In this document: positions 32,277 to 39,653 of the stretch, piece by piece
Layout of the letters: each line of letters begins with the position of its first letter
Position numbering within the stretch: the first letter of the stretch is position 1
Made by a program: the position numbers and the translations under genes
Assembly (NCBI GenBank): GCA_012515235.1
Contig: JAAYYU010000093.1
Location: 36,599-100,598, forward strand
Source of the DNA: Candidatus Anammoximicrobium sp.
Lineage (GTDB): Bacteria > Planctomycetota > Planctomycetia > Pirellulales > Pirellulaceae
DNA: 64,000 nucleotides
Direction of reading: 5' to 3'
Notes under the pieces: model-generated
What the model saw: the letters and a program-made list of their open reading frames with translations, nothing else
Told to the model about the DNA's origin: nothing
Database searches by the model: none

Positions 32277-32302
32277 GCTGGTCCAGCGGTTGCTGGACCA
32301 GC
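32277..32302. other. Perfect 11-bp stem hairpin in a 556-base intergenic gap
   Basis: GCTGGTCCAGC (32,277-32,287) and GCTGGACCAGC (32,292-32,302) are perfect reverse complements around the tetraloop GGTT. No T-run follows on either strand, so it is not a classic terminator. It lies midway between the divergent DUF1573 and CobW genes and could be an operator or a transcript structure. The rest of 32,068-32,623 shows no supportable gene. Confidence 0.55.
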
Positions 32303-32623
32303 TGAAGCCGGTGCGGCTGTGGCGAAACGCAACACAGGGCAACCTGTCTGAGCGGGCGTTTTGCCATGCCTTCCGGCGACCAGGGTCTCGAGGATGCCGT
32401 GCAGCCAGCAACTTGTGATGCTCGTCTGCGACAAGCTCAGCGCCATGCCCGCTCAGGACGCTGCCTTGGGGACGCAAGTGCGGAGTGGACTCACCCGGCA
32501 AAATTCGGGGACGCGGCGTTTGGGCCGCCCAACGGAGCCGCCTTGACAACGCCCACCCGACCCCGAATACTCGCCATTGTCAGACCACAAGTATTTCCTC
32601 TCACGCGATTCGATCCTGCCAGC

Positions 32624-33565
32624 ATGCCCATCCCCGTTTATCTGATTACCGGCTATCTCGGTTCCGGAAAGACGACGCTGTTGAACCATCTGCTGGCGAC
32701 GCCCCAGCTGCGGTCCCGGCGCGTGGCCCTGATTGTCAACGAGTTCGGCACGCTGGGCGTCGACGGCCAGTTGTTGGAGCAGGCGGCGGACCACATTTTC
32801 GAACTGAACCGCGGCAGCCTGTTTTGCGCGTGCATCCATGCCGATTTCATTCAGACGTTGGAGACGATCGCCCGCGATATCCGCCCCGAGGTGGTGCTGG
32901 CGGAAGCCAGCGGAGTGGCCCAAACCAGCGATCTGAAGAACTTCTTTGACGCTCCACCGGCGCGGGACCAGTTCCGGGTACAGGCGAACCTGTGCGTGGT
33001 GGACCCGAATCTGACGAAGGTGCTCCCCTATCTGAAAGCCGCGCGAGTCCAAGTCGTCTGGGCGGACGGACTGGTTATTAACAAGACCGACCTGCTGGGC
33101 GCTGCCGGCACGGAACGATTGGCCGCGTTGCTCCGCGACCTGAATCCCCGCGCTGCCCAAGTTCGCGTCACGCACGGCCGCGTCGCTTGGGAGTTCGTCC
33201 AAAGCCTCCAACACACCCTTTGCCAGGACCCCCCCACAGTGGCACCTCCCGAAGAGCTCGCGACGTGCTCGATCCTGGGACGAAGCGCGGACCGCGACGC
33301 GTTCCTCGTCGCGTTCGAGCGAATCCGGGACCGGCTGCTGCGACTGAAAGGCATCGTCGATTTTGGCGACGGGCCGGTCTTGGTCGAAGGCGTGTTCGAC
33401 ACGCTGACGGAACGGCCCTTCCGGGGCGGGCACCCCCGTTTCGGGATCACCGTCATCGGCTGGAAGATCACCGCCGAGGAAATGATACAAGCCTTTGCCG
33501 CCGCGATCCGCGCGCCGGACGTTCCCCTGGTCCAACTCCGCTGGAACGGGGCCAAGCCCGCTTAG
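32624..33565 (+). CDS. CobW/COG0523-family GTP-binding metallochaperone
   Basis: A 313-residue P-loop GTPase of the G3E/COG0523 group. ATG 32,624 is chosen because the family begins at this point (PVYLITGYLGSGKTTLLNHL); the open frame upstream is not conserved. Walker A is GYLGSGKTT. VALIVNEFGTLGVDG and VVLAEASGVAQTSDL correspond to switch and Walker B regions, and NKTDLLG is the guanine-recognition motif. The metal motif, usually C-x-C-C, here reads LFCACIHADF, a C-x-C followed by I-H. A C-terminal CobW_C-like domain (about 225-305) is present. COG0523 proteins deliver zinc, cobalt or another metal to target enzymes. No zinc-responsive site or target gene is evident beside it, so the metal is unknown. 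Confidence 0.85.
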   Translation: MPIPVYLITGYLGSGKTTLLNHLLATPQLRSRRVALIVNEFGTLGVDGQLLEQAADHIFELNRGSLFCACIHADFIQTLETIARDIRPEVVLAEASGVAQTSDLKNFFDAPPARDQFRVQANLCVVDPNLTKVLPYLKAARVQVVWADGLVINKTDLLGAAGTERLAALLRDLNPRAAQVRVTHGRVAWEFVQSLQHTLCQDPPTVAPPEELATCSILGRSADRDAFLVAFERIRDRLLRLKGIVDFGDGPVLVEGVFDTLTERPFRGGHPRFGITVIGWKITAEEMIQAFAAAIRAPDVPLVQLRWNGAKPA

Positions 33566-33629
33566 CACGCCTCCGCCTGGCACGCCATCGCCACCGGCAT
33601 CACGAACTTCGCCGCCGGAGCCAGCGTCA

Positions 33630-33712
33630 CGTTCTGGCAACGTTCCTGTTTCTCTGGGGCTTCTCCGGCACAGCTCGGAGCCAGTACCCTCTTTGCAGCA
33701 GGCGGTTGGGCG
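33630..33712. repeat. Family C imperfect palindromic repeat, copy C1
   Basis: On the minus strand it reads CCGCCTGCTGCAAAGAGGGT followed by ACTGGCTCCGAGCTGTGCCG and aligns with copies at 34,951 and 53,424. It fills the gap between the CobW and 93-residue genes. The opposing end (TTCCTGTTTCTCTGGGGC) is a weak inverted partner. Boundaries are approximate. Confidence 0.6.
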
Positions 33713-33744
33713 ATTAGCCGGCGTCCCACCGCAGCGGCGCTGCT

Positions 33745-34026
33745 TCAGATCACCGGTATCGGGCACCGCAGCCAAGCCTCGAAGACGTCCAGCGTTTGAA
33801 ACACCTCGCCGTCCCAGCGGCCAAAGCCTTGTTCGCTGACGGCGACTTCGTCGTCCACTTGCCAGCCGCGCTGCTCGGCCTCCAACAGGTGGTCCAGCGG
33901 CGACGCAGCCTCGATCTCCGCCTGCTTGTCGCAGGTCCACTGAAAGGCCATGACGGCGGCTTGCTCGGCGTTCGGGGCATCCAAAACCAGCCGGACGGGA
34001 CCGGATTCGACGTAGAACTTGGGCAC
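33745..34026 (-). CDS. Conserved-looking small hypothetical protein
   Basis: A 93-residue acidic protein read from GTG 34,026, which is preceded by AAAGGAG at good spacing; the longer open frame upstream looks non-coding. The sequence PKFYVESGPVRLVLDAPNAE is followed by QAAVMAFQWTCDKQ, and it ends RWDGEVFQTLDVFEAWLRC. It has no signal peptide, membrane segment or catalytic motif and looks like a compact alpha/beta fold. I recall similar short proteins in other planctomycetes but cannot name a family. It is convergent with CobW and divergent from the phosphatase at 34,280. Confidence 0.7.
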   Translation of the reverse strand: MPKFYVESGPVRLVLDAPNAEQAAVMAFQWTCDKQAEIEAASPLDHLLEAEQRGWQVDDEVAVSEQGFGRWDGEVFQTLDVFEAWLRCPIPVI

Positions 34027-34279
34027 GGGTGACTCCTTTCGCGTTGTTGTGTTCCTGATATTCTGTTCTTCGGCGGCCCTGGGACACGGTTGGTCCAAAC
34101 TGGAAAGAAACAAGGCTGGCCCGCGGCAAGACAATTTGACAATCCGTTGTTCGCTCCGGTAAGCAGCGTTCGAGAAACAGCGGTCGCCTCGCCCAAGTCG
34201 CCGTCACACTTCGTGGGATGATCCGCAATCAACACCGGACAGGCATTTCTCGAACGATGCGAACCACCTCGGAGGCCCC

Positions 34280-34957
34280 ATGCCACGCACGATCGCCATC
34301 GGCGACATTCACGGCTGCGCCATCGCCTTGGCGAAGCTGATCGAGACCATCGAGCCCCGGTTGGGTGACACGGTAGTTCCGTTGGGCGACTACGTGGACC
34401 GGGGGATCGACAGCCGGGGCGTGATCGACCAGTTGATTTCGCTGGCCGGCCGCTGCCGGCTTGTGCCGATCCTGGGCAACCACGAAGAAATGCTGCTGGG
34501 CGCCAGGGAAGGACGTTCGGACTTCCGGTTCTGGATGAACTGCGGCGGCATGAAGTGCCTGGACTCGTACGGCTCGACCGGGCGCATGGAGTTGATTCCG
34601 TCCGCGCACGTGGAGTTCCTGCGTTCCTGCCGGACGTGCTTCGAGACGGAGCGGCACTTCTTCGTCCATGCCAATTACGAGCCAAACGTCCCCCTGGATC
34701 GGCAGACGCCGCACTCGCTCCGCTGGCTTTCGCTCCGGGACTACGTTCCGCCGGCACCGCACTGCTCCGGCAAGGTCGCCGTCGTTGGCCACACGCCGCA
34801 CTCCGAAATCCTGGACCTGGGCTACTTGAAGTGCCTCGACACGCGCTGCTGCTACGGCGGGTGGCTCACGGCGCTGGACGTGGACAGCGGCCAAGTGTGG
34901 CAGACGAACGAGCGGGGTGAACTGCGAGGAGCCGAACACCGGCGGCCAACCGCCTGA
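34280..34957 (+). CDS. PPP-family serine/threonine-type phosphatase (metallophosphoesterase)
   Basis: A 225-residue cytoplasmic enzyme with the full PPP signature: GDIHGC (8-13), GDYVDRG, GNHEEMLLG, a later metal histidine in HFFVHANYEPN and GHTPHSE near the end. The size fits bacterial PrpA/PrpE-like phosphatases or diadenosine tetraphosphatase relatives. A GGAGG site sits 4 bases before ATG 34,280. The substrate may be phosphoproteins or Ap4A; sequence does not separate these. Its 3' end runs into the family C repeat at 34,951, so its last residues (EHRRPTA) are partly encoded by repeat sequence. Confidence 0.9.
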   Translation: MPRTIAIGDIHGCAIALAKLIETIEPRLGDTVVPLGDYVDRGIDSRGVIDQLISLAGRCRLVPILGNHEEMLLGAREGRSDFRFWMNCGGMKCLDSYGSTGRMELIPSAHVEFLRSCRTCFETERHFFVHANYEPNVPLDRQTPHSLRWLSLRDYVPPAPHCSGKVAVVGHTPHSEILDLGYLKCLDTRCCYGGWLTALDVDSGQVWQTNERGELRGAEHRRPTA

Positions 34958-35040
34958 CGCCTGTTGGAAAGAGGAGGCTGGCTCCGAGCTGCGTTGGAAA
35001 ACGCAAGAAAAGACGACTCCCGCGAGATGCCTACCGCGAA
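34951..35040. repeat. Family C imperfect palindromic repeat, copy C2
   Basis: The stretch CGCCTGACGCCTGTTGGAAA, then GAGGAGGCTGGCTCCGAGCT, aligns with C1 (inverse strand) and C3. It begins inside the stop region of the phosphatase gene. Boundaries are approximate and similarity decays after the CGAGCTGCG core. Confidence 0.6.
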
Positions 35041-35048
35041 ATGGCGAA

Positions 35049-35216
35049 ATGCCTGTCCTTTCTTCTGCTGATATCTGGGACCATCGCATTCAGCAGTTGT
35101 TTGGGAAGGCGCGGCTGCTGGGAAGCTATTTCACGACCGATCGCCAGCGGTTGCGGGAGTTGGCCCGCGAGCGCGGCGTGCATCATCTGGACAACCTGGC
35201 GGCGACCACGGCGTAG
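35049..35216 (+). CDS. Small hypothetical open frame
   Basis: A 55-residue frame beginning MPVLSSADIWDHRIQQLFGK, followed by a basic helix (TTDRQRLRELARERGVHHLD). The composition is protein-like, but no ribosome site is clear and I recognise no family. It may equally be a remnant of a longer gene. The region from 34,958 to 35,741 otherwise holds repeats C2 and A3 only. Confidence 0.25.
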   Translation: MPVLSSADIWDHRIQQLFGKARLLGSYFTTDRQRLRELARERGVHHLDNLAATTA

Positions 35217-35441
35217 GTCAGGCTCGGCCTGAGTCATGGCGAGCGGGGCATAACCAGGACAGACGCCGATATTCGCATTGCCCGGTGTACGAACAAAGTT
35301 CGAGAAATGGGGGCGGGGCTCCTTGCTTTGCGGAAAAGGGCGGAATGGGTATGATGCGGACCAACACCCACACGCGGGGTTGGGAGTTGGCCCACGGTAG
35401 CGACGGGTGCCGAAATAACTTGGCGGTTTCGTCCACCGTCT

Positions 35442-35537
35442 GGGGTCAGGCTTACAGATTTCAATTTTCGCGGGGCAATCGCTTTCCAAGTGGAAAGTCC
35501 TGGGACCGCGAAAACTGAAATCTGTAAGCCTGACCCC
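35442..35537. repeat. Family A palindromic element, copy A3 (variant)
   Basis: Arms at 35,442-35,473 and 35,506-35,537 pair with one mismatch. The outer 17 bases match A1, but the inner arm is CAGATTTCAATTTTCGCGG instead of the GGCCGA type, so both arms have changed together. A nested perfect hairpin CTTTCCA-AG-TGGAAAG lies at 35,482-35,497. The conserved flank of the other copies is absent or strongly diverged. Confidence 0.9.
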
Positions 35538-35741
35538 TTCGTCCGCGGAGACCGGGAAGTCATTTCGGTCACCGCTGCTACGGTTGGAAAAAGGGCCTTT
35601 GTGCCAAGGGCGGCTCAAGGCGTTTTTGGGCAAGGAGCGTAGGCCGGAACGCGCCCGCGCAGTTCCGGCCTACCCCAAAACCTCCCCGCCGCGTAGAAAT
35701 GGAAGCGCGGTGACCACATTCCGCCGCGACGGAGAATCGCC

Positions 35742-35969
35742 ATGTCACAGACGCTCAAAGAACGAGTTGCGAAGTTGGAACGAGCCCTGGCTGAGTTGTT
35801 GACGAAGCCTCGAGAGCCGAGACGCGACGATTGGGGGAAAACGATCGGGATGTTCACCGGTGACGCCGTCCTGCGCGAGATCGACGACGAAGCCTTGAAG
35901 ATCCGCGAGAAAGATCGGCAGGAGGCTCGGCGGCGATTTTTTTGGACACCGATTAGATCGTCACCCTAA
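35742..35969 (+). CDS. Antitoxin-like protein of a VapBC-type pair
   Basis: A 75-residue protein with a heptad-like N-terminal helix (MSQTLKERVAKLERALAELL), then DDWGKTIGMFTGDAVLREID and EALKIREKDRQEARRR. This resembles the small antitoxins encoded directly upstream of PIN-domain toxins in planctomycetes and cyanobacteria. An ACGGAGAA site precedes ATG 35,742. The last dozen residues (FFWTPIRSSP) come from reading through the toxin start in the wrong frame after a seven-T run, so the native C-terminus was probably shorter. With the toxin broken, it is an orphan antitoxin. Confidence 0.6.
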   Translation: MSQTLKERVAKLERALAELLTKPREPRRDDWGKTIGMFTGDAVLREIDDEALKIREKDRQEARRRFFWTPIRSSP

Positions 35970-36100
35970 AGCACGAGAACGATCCGCCTTGGAATACGCT
36001 GACGACGAATCTGGTGTCGTCGGCCGATCACGACTTCGCCACGGCCGCGATCACCGTTGAAGAGCACACTTGCGGCTGGTTGGCGCTGATCAACCGGTAG
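35936..36100 (+). pseudogene. Truncated VapC-like PIN toxin with internal stop
   Basis: In the +1 frame relative to the antitoxin, the text reads IFLDTD, a TAG stop (35,954-35,956), then IVTLKHEND and, after about 20 residues, DFATAAITVEEHTCGWLALI, ending at TAG 36,098. VapC toxins begin LLDTDHLTLLQ and have TVEEQLRGWLA about 40 residues later, so the first PIN acidic residue and the later Glu region are both recognisable. The remaining two-thirds of the domain is missing. An internal stop plus a C-terminal truncation means no functional nuclease. Confidence 0.65.
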
Positions 36101-36154
36101 CAATGGATGTCGAAATAACTTCCCCGTTTCGGCGAGGGCGGCGACGATGACGAC

Positions 36155-36204
36155 GGCTGGTTCTGAACGTGGCTCCACGCTGACAAGCAGCGTGGTGGCC
36201 GAAG
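36155..36204. repeat. Family B repeat, copy B1
   Basis: A 50-base segment, GGCTGGTTCTGAACGTGGCT followed by CCACGCTGACAAGCAGCGTG and GTGGCCGAAG, matches 55,824-55,873 at all but about four positions. It contains the internal palindrome CCACGCTG...CAGCGTGG. It abuts the truncated end of the methylase relic at 36,219. Confidence 0.85.
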
Positions 36205-36218
36205 AGGGCGTCTATCGC

Positions 36219-36428
36219 CTCGCCCGTGTCCAGCACCACGGCCATGCGCCCGCCTTCTTTCAGCCCGGCGAGCATGTGTTGCACCCAGCCCCCGTCGGCG
36301 CTGGACGAGGGCGGAATGCCCCGCCCGCATCGCGTCCGCCGATCCGCGCCCTCGACGCCCGGCAACTCGACCACCTGCCGCAATTCCTCCCGCCTCAGGC
36401 TTTCGACGACGACCGTCTTCAACCGCAT
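36219..36428 (-). pseudogene. Relic of an N-6 DNA methylase (HsdM-like)
   Basis: The minus frame reads GRGIPPSSSADGGWVQHMLAGL then KEGGRMAVVLDTGEA. This is the block of type I HsdM-like methylases usually seen as G-(I/V)-P-P-x-G-N-A-D-x-A-W-x-Q-H-M-L followed by G-G-R-M-A-V-V-L-D-T-G. Upstream in the same frame, VVESLRREELRQVVEL looks like the start of an unrelated N-terminal domain. Two gene pieces therefore appear joined by deletion. The frame loses similarity where repeat B1 begins. The catalytic NPPF motif is absent. The interval 36,429-36,679 shows nothing else. Confidence 0.5.
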
Positions 36429-36679
36429 CTCAACCGCCTTTCCCTTCCGTCACCGCCGCTGCGCACCGCATCCTCGCGACGGAATCTTGATTCCTCAGTA
36501 TCGCAGACGGCATCCTTCATTCGAGGGGCACTGCCGTCACGGCAAGTCAATCGTAATCTGCCGCCGAGCCGGCCAGTCGGCGGGGAGCAAGTCATGCGTC
36601 CTATTCTGAAGCGTCTCGACTTCGTATAAACTGGAGTGCTTCCAAGTTGTCTTGCGTAACCCCACGCTGAGGGAGCCCC

Positions 36680-36901
36680 TTGAGGATGCTCACCGAGAAT
36701 TCGTCTCGCGCCCTGCGCCGCGGCAGTCGGCGCCGGTTCTTGAAAACCGCAGCGGCACTGGCCTCGACGCTGGCGGTGCCGCAGAGGGTGCCACGGTCGG
36801 TGTTTGGCGCTGCGGCGCCCGGCAACTGGATCAACCTCGGTCCGATCGGCTGCGGTCATCGTAGGATCCGCCGCGAGATGCGGGCGTCCTGGAAACTGTG
36901 A
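36680..36901 (+). pseudogene. 5' fragment of a Tat-exported Gfo/Idh/MocA oxidoreductase
   Basis: The 73-codon frame has a twin-arginine leader (RRGSRRRFLKTAAALASTLA), the usual VFGAAAPGNWINLGPIGCG transition into the nucleotide-binding fold (normally NRINVGFIGCGGRG), and then degenerates into unrelated residues before a stop. The rest of the roughly 400-residue enzyme is gone. It is not a piece of the intact Gfo/Idh gene at 38,138, whose leader differs. I take it as a remnant of deletion. Confidence 0.6.
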
Positions 36902-36910
36902 TTCGGATCG

Positions 36911-36984
36911 TCAACAACGAAAACAACGAAAACAACGACAACGAAGACAACGAAAAGCACGAAACACGAAACACGAAAACCACG
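36911..36984. repeat. Simple AACAACGAA-type tandem repeat
   Basis: A 74-base A/C-rich tract of degenerate CAACGAAAA and ACGAAACAC units directly precedes the ribosome site of the NHL-repeat gene. It is strand-biased (almost no T on the plus strand) and so will be unstructured in the transcript leader. Confidence 0.8.
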
Positions 36985-36998
36985 ACAGGAGTACACCC

Positions 36999-38021
36999 GT
37001 GAATCTACGAAGCTTGCAGATTTATCTGAACGTCATCGGGATTGCGGTCGTCACGGCCGGGAGCGTGTCCGTCGCACGGGCCGGGCAGCCCAGTTATCCG
37101 CCGGAACCGACGGTCGTCGAGTACACGGTCGATCCGGCTTGGCCTCAGCGCCCCGCCGAATTCGGACCTCGGGCCGCCGTGCCGGGCATCGCCGTCGACC
37201 GCGAGGATCGGGTCTGGTGCCTGGAGCGGTGCCCGGTCCCGGTGCAGGTGTACACTGTCCAGGGCGAGTTGGTGAAGAGTTGGGGACAGGACCAGTTCAA
37301 GAGCCCGCACAGTCTGCGGTTCGACAGTCGGGGGAACGTCTGGATCACGGATCACGCGGCCCACGTGGTCAAGAAGTTCACGCCCGAGGGCCAGTTGCTG
37401 CTGACGCTGGGCACGCCGGGCAAGTCGGGGGAGGACGAGACTCATTTCAACGGGCCCACGGATACGGCCATCACACCCGCCGGGGACGTCTTCGTCAGCG
37501 ACGGCTACGGCAATCGCCGTGTGGTCCAGTTCGACGCCCAGGGCAAGTTTATCAAGGCCTGGGGCCAGTACGGCAGCGGACCGGGCCAGTTCTGTCTGCC
37601 CCACCAGATCGTCGTGGACTCGCGCGGCGTCCTGTACGTGGCCGACCGCAACGCCGGCCGCATCCATGTGTTTGACCAGCAAGGGAAGGTCCTCGGCGAG
37701 TGGAGCCATCTGATCATGCCGTGGGGCCTGTGCATCACGGCTGCAGACGAAATCTGGGCTTGCGGTTCCTCGCCCCAGGCGTGGTACCGGGACGGCAGCT
37801 ATCCGCCTCCCAAGGACGCGATCTTTCTGCGGTTTTCCACGGACGGCAAGGCTCGGCAACTATGGACTGTTCCGGTTGGGCAGGATGGTCAGGAGAAGCC
37901 CGGCGAGTGCAACTGGCTGCACGCCGTCGGGGTCGATTCGCAAGGGAACCTGTACGCCGGGGACATCCTGGGCAAACGCGCCCAGAAACTCGTGCGCAAC
38001 ACGACGGCCTCCAAGCAGTAA
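36999..38021 (+). CDS. Exported NHL-repeat beta-propeller protein
   Basis: A 340-residue protein read from GTG 36,999, which follows ACAGGAG; the frame upstream runs through the simple repeat and is not credible. After a signal peptide (about 1-27) come NHL-type blades: GIAVDREDRVWCLERCPVPV, PHSLRFDSRGNVWITDHAAH, GPTDTAITPAGDVFVSDGYG, LPHQIVVDSRGVLYVADRNA and WLHAVGVDSQGNLYAGDILG. The pattern is like peptidyl-alpha-hydroxyglycine lyase propellers, but the metal and catalytic residues cannot be confirmed by eye. It is probably periplasmic and may bind a ligand or act as a lyase. It is followed on the same strand by an oxidoreductase and a RidA-type gene, all exported. Confidence 0.85.
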   Translation: MNLRSLQIYLNVIGIAVVTAGSVSVARAGQPSYPPEPTVVEYTVDPAWPQRPAEFGPRAAVPGIAVDREDRVWCLERCPVPVQVYTVQGELVKSWGQDQFKSPHSLRFDSRGNVWITDHAAHVVKKFTPEGQLLLTLGTPGKSGEDETHFNGPTDTAITPAGDVFVSDGYGNRRVVQFDAQGKFIKAWGQYGSGPGQFCLPHQIVVDSRGVLYVADRNAGRIHVFDQQGKVLGEWSHLIMPWGLCITAADEIWACGSSPQAWYRDGSYPPPKDAIFLRFSTDGKARQLWTVPVGQDGQEKPGECNWLHAVGVDSQGNLYAGDILGKRAQKLVRNTTASKQ

Positions 38022-38137
38022 GGAGAACTTGGGGACGAGTACTTGCAGACATCGCGAGCCGGCTTTAGTCTGTGGTCAGCCGGGAAGGACGCGAAGCACT
38101 CAGCAAGCCAACGAATTTGTTAGCGGAGGGATATTCC

Positions 38138-39568
38138 ATGCCAGTTGACAAGAAGATTTCGCGGCGTCAGGCGTTGAAGCACGGGTTGAACGCGGCTGCG
38201 GCGGGAGTCGTCCTGCCGCATTTCGTGTCGTGCCAGCGACCGGCGCCAACACCGACCATCGTCGCGCCCAAGTCCGTGACCGGCACGCCGGCCAACGACC
38301 AGATCGGCGTGGGGATTATCGGTTGCGGACGCCGCAACGGACAGCTTGCGATCGGCAAGGGCGGTCAGGGAATGCGGCCCGAGTACGCTCGGATCGTCGC
38401 GACGGCCGATTTCAACAAACGCCGGGCGGACATGTGGGCCCACCATTACAAGGCCAAGGCCTTCCAGGACTACCGGGAACTGTTGGACCGCAAAGAAGTT
38501 GACGTTGTCGTGTACGCCACGCCGGAGCATTGGCATTACCTGCCCTGCATCCATGCCTGTCAGGCGGGCAAGGACATCTACGGCGAACAACCGCTGTCGC
38601 ACACCATCCGCGAAGGACGCGTGATGGTCGAGGCGGTGCGCAAGTACAAGCGGGTGTTCCAGACCGGCGAGCAGCAGCGGTCGCATCCGAAGACGCGGAA
38701 GGCCGTGGAGATGATTCTCAACGGCCGGATTGGCAAGATCCAACAAGTCATCGGCTACAACTATCCCAGCCCCTACGAGTGCGATTTCCCGCCGCAACCG
38801 GTCCCGGAGTACTTGGATTGGGATCGCTGGTGCGGGCCGAACGAGGTCGTGCCCTATCACACGGACCTCTACCTGTCGCGCATCCCGTACGAGCCCGAGC
38901 CGGACTTCCCGGTCTCGCCGGCGGAGAAATTCGCCGTCGGTCCCGGTTGGATGTCGTTCCGGCCCTATTCGGGCGGCGAACTGCCCAACTGGGGCTGTCA
39001 CGGGCTGAGCATGGTCCATTGGGCCCTGCAAATGGACGCCAGCGGTCCCGTCGAGATCTGGGTCGACCCGGCTGAGAAGTTGGAAAAGGTAATCTACGAC
39101 ACGCCGGCCAAACGCGACCGGGGGGACGCCGCCTGCAGCAAGTCCATTATCAACTACAAGTATGCCAACGGCGTGGTCCTGACGCTCAGTTCCATCGAGA
39201 ACAAGGTGGGTGGCGGAGCCATCTTCATCGGCGAGAAGGGCCGGATCACGATTTTCCGCGGAGGCTACGAGTGCGATCCGCCGGACCTCGACCAGGACCC
39301 GCTTCCCAAGGACGCGGTCCGGGTCATCAAGAGCGACAACCACATGCAGAATTTCTACGACTGCGTGGTTTCCCGCCAGGACCCGATTATGAACGTTGAG
39401 AGCGGGCATCGCGTCGCCACCTTGTGCCATCTGGGCAACATCGCCCGCTGGCTCGGACGCCCGCTGAAGTGGGACCCGGAAAAAGAGATCTTCCCCGGCG
39501 ACGAGGAAGCCAACTCGTTCATCGACGTCCCGAAACGCAAAGGCTACGAACTGCCCGAACAGGTGTAA
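38138..39568 (+). CDS. Tat-exported Gfo/Idh/MocA-family oxidoreductase
   Basis: A 476-residue enzyme from ATG 38,138 with a GCGGAGGG site. The leader KISRRQALKHGLNAAAAGVV has the twin arginines of a Tat signal, and a cysteine (FVSCQRP) follows that could allow lipid modification. The Rossmann motif reads VGIIGCGRRNGQ. DYRELLDRKEVDVVVYATPE, then HWHYLPCIHACQAGKDIYGE and QPLSH give the catalytic region (E-x-P-L; the usual K of EKP is Q here, as in many planctomycete members). The C-terminal domain includes PNWGCHGLSMVHWALQM. It likely oxidises or epimerises a sugar or cyclitol in the periplasm with tightly bound NAD(P). Substrate unknown. Confidence 0.9.
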   Translation: MPVDKKISRRQALKHGLNAAAAGVVLPHFVSCQRPAPTPTIVAPKSVTGTPANDQIGVGIIGCGRRNGQLAIGKGGQGMRPEYARIVATADFNKRRADMWAHHYKAKAFQDYRELLDRKEVDVVVYATPEHWHYLPCIHACQAGKDIYGEQPLSHTIREGRVMVEAVRKYKRVFQTGEQQRSHPKTRKAVEMILNGRIGKIQQVIGYNYPSPYECDFPPQPVPEYLDWDRWCGPNEVVPYHTDLYLSRIPYEPEPDFPVSPAEKFAVGPGWMSFRPYSGGELPNWGCHGLSMVHWALQMDASGPVEIWVDPAEKLEKVIYDTPAKRDRGDAACSKSIINYKYANGVVLTLSSIENKVGGGAIFIGEKGRITIFRGGYECDPPDLDQDPLPKDAVRVIKSDNHMQNFYDCVVSRQDPIMNVESGHRVATLCHLGNIARWLGRPLKWDPEKEIFPGDEEANSFIDVPKRKGYELPEQV

Positions 39569-39653
39569 CGCAACAAGGCTTGCACTCGCAGGTCCCGGCT
39601 CGGAGTTCGTTGCGCCGGGGACTTGGAGTTCTGAACTTGGAAGGAGCATATCC

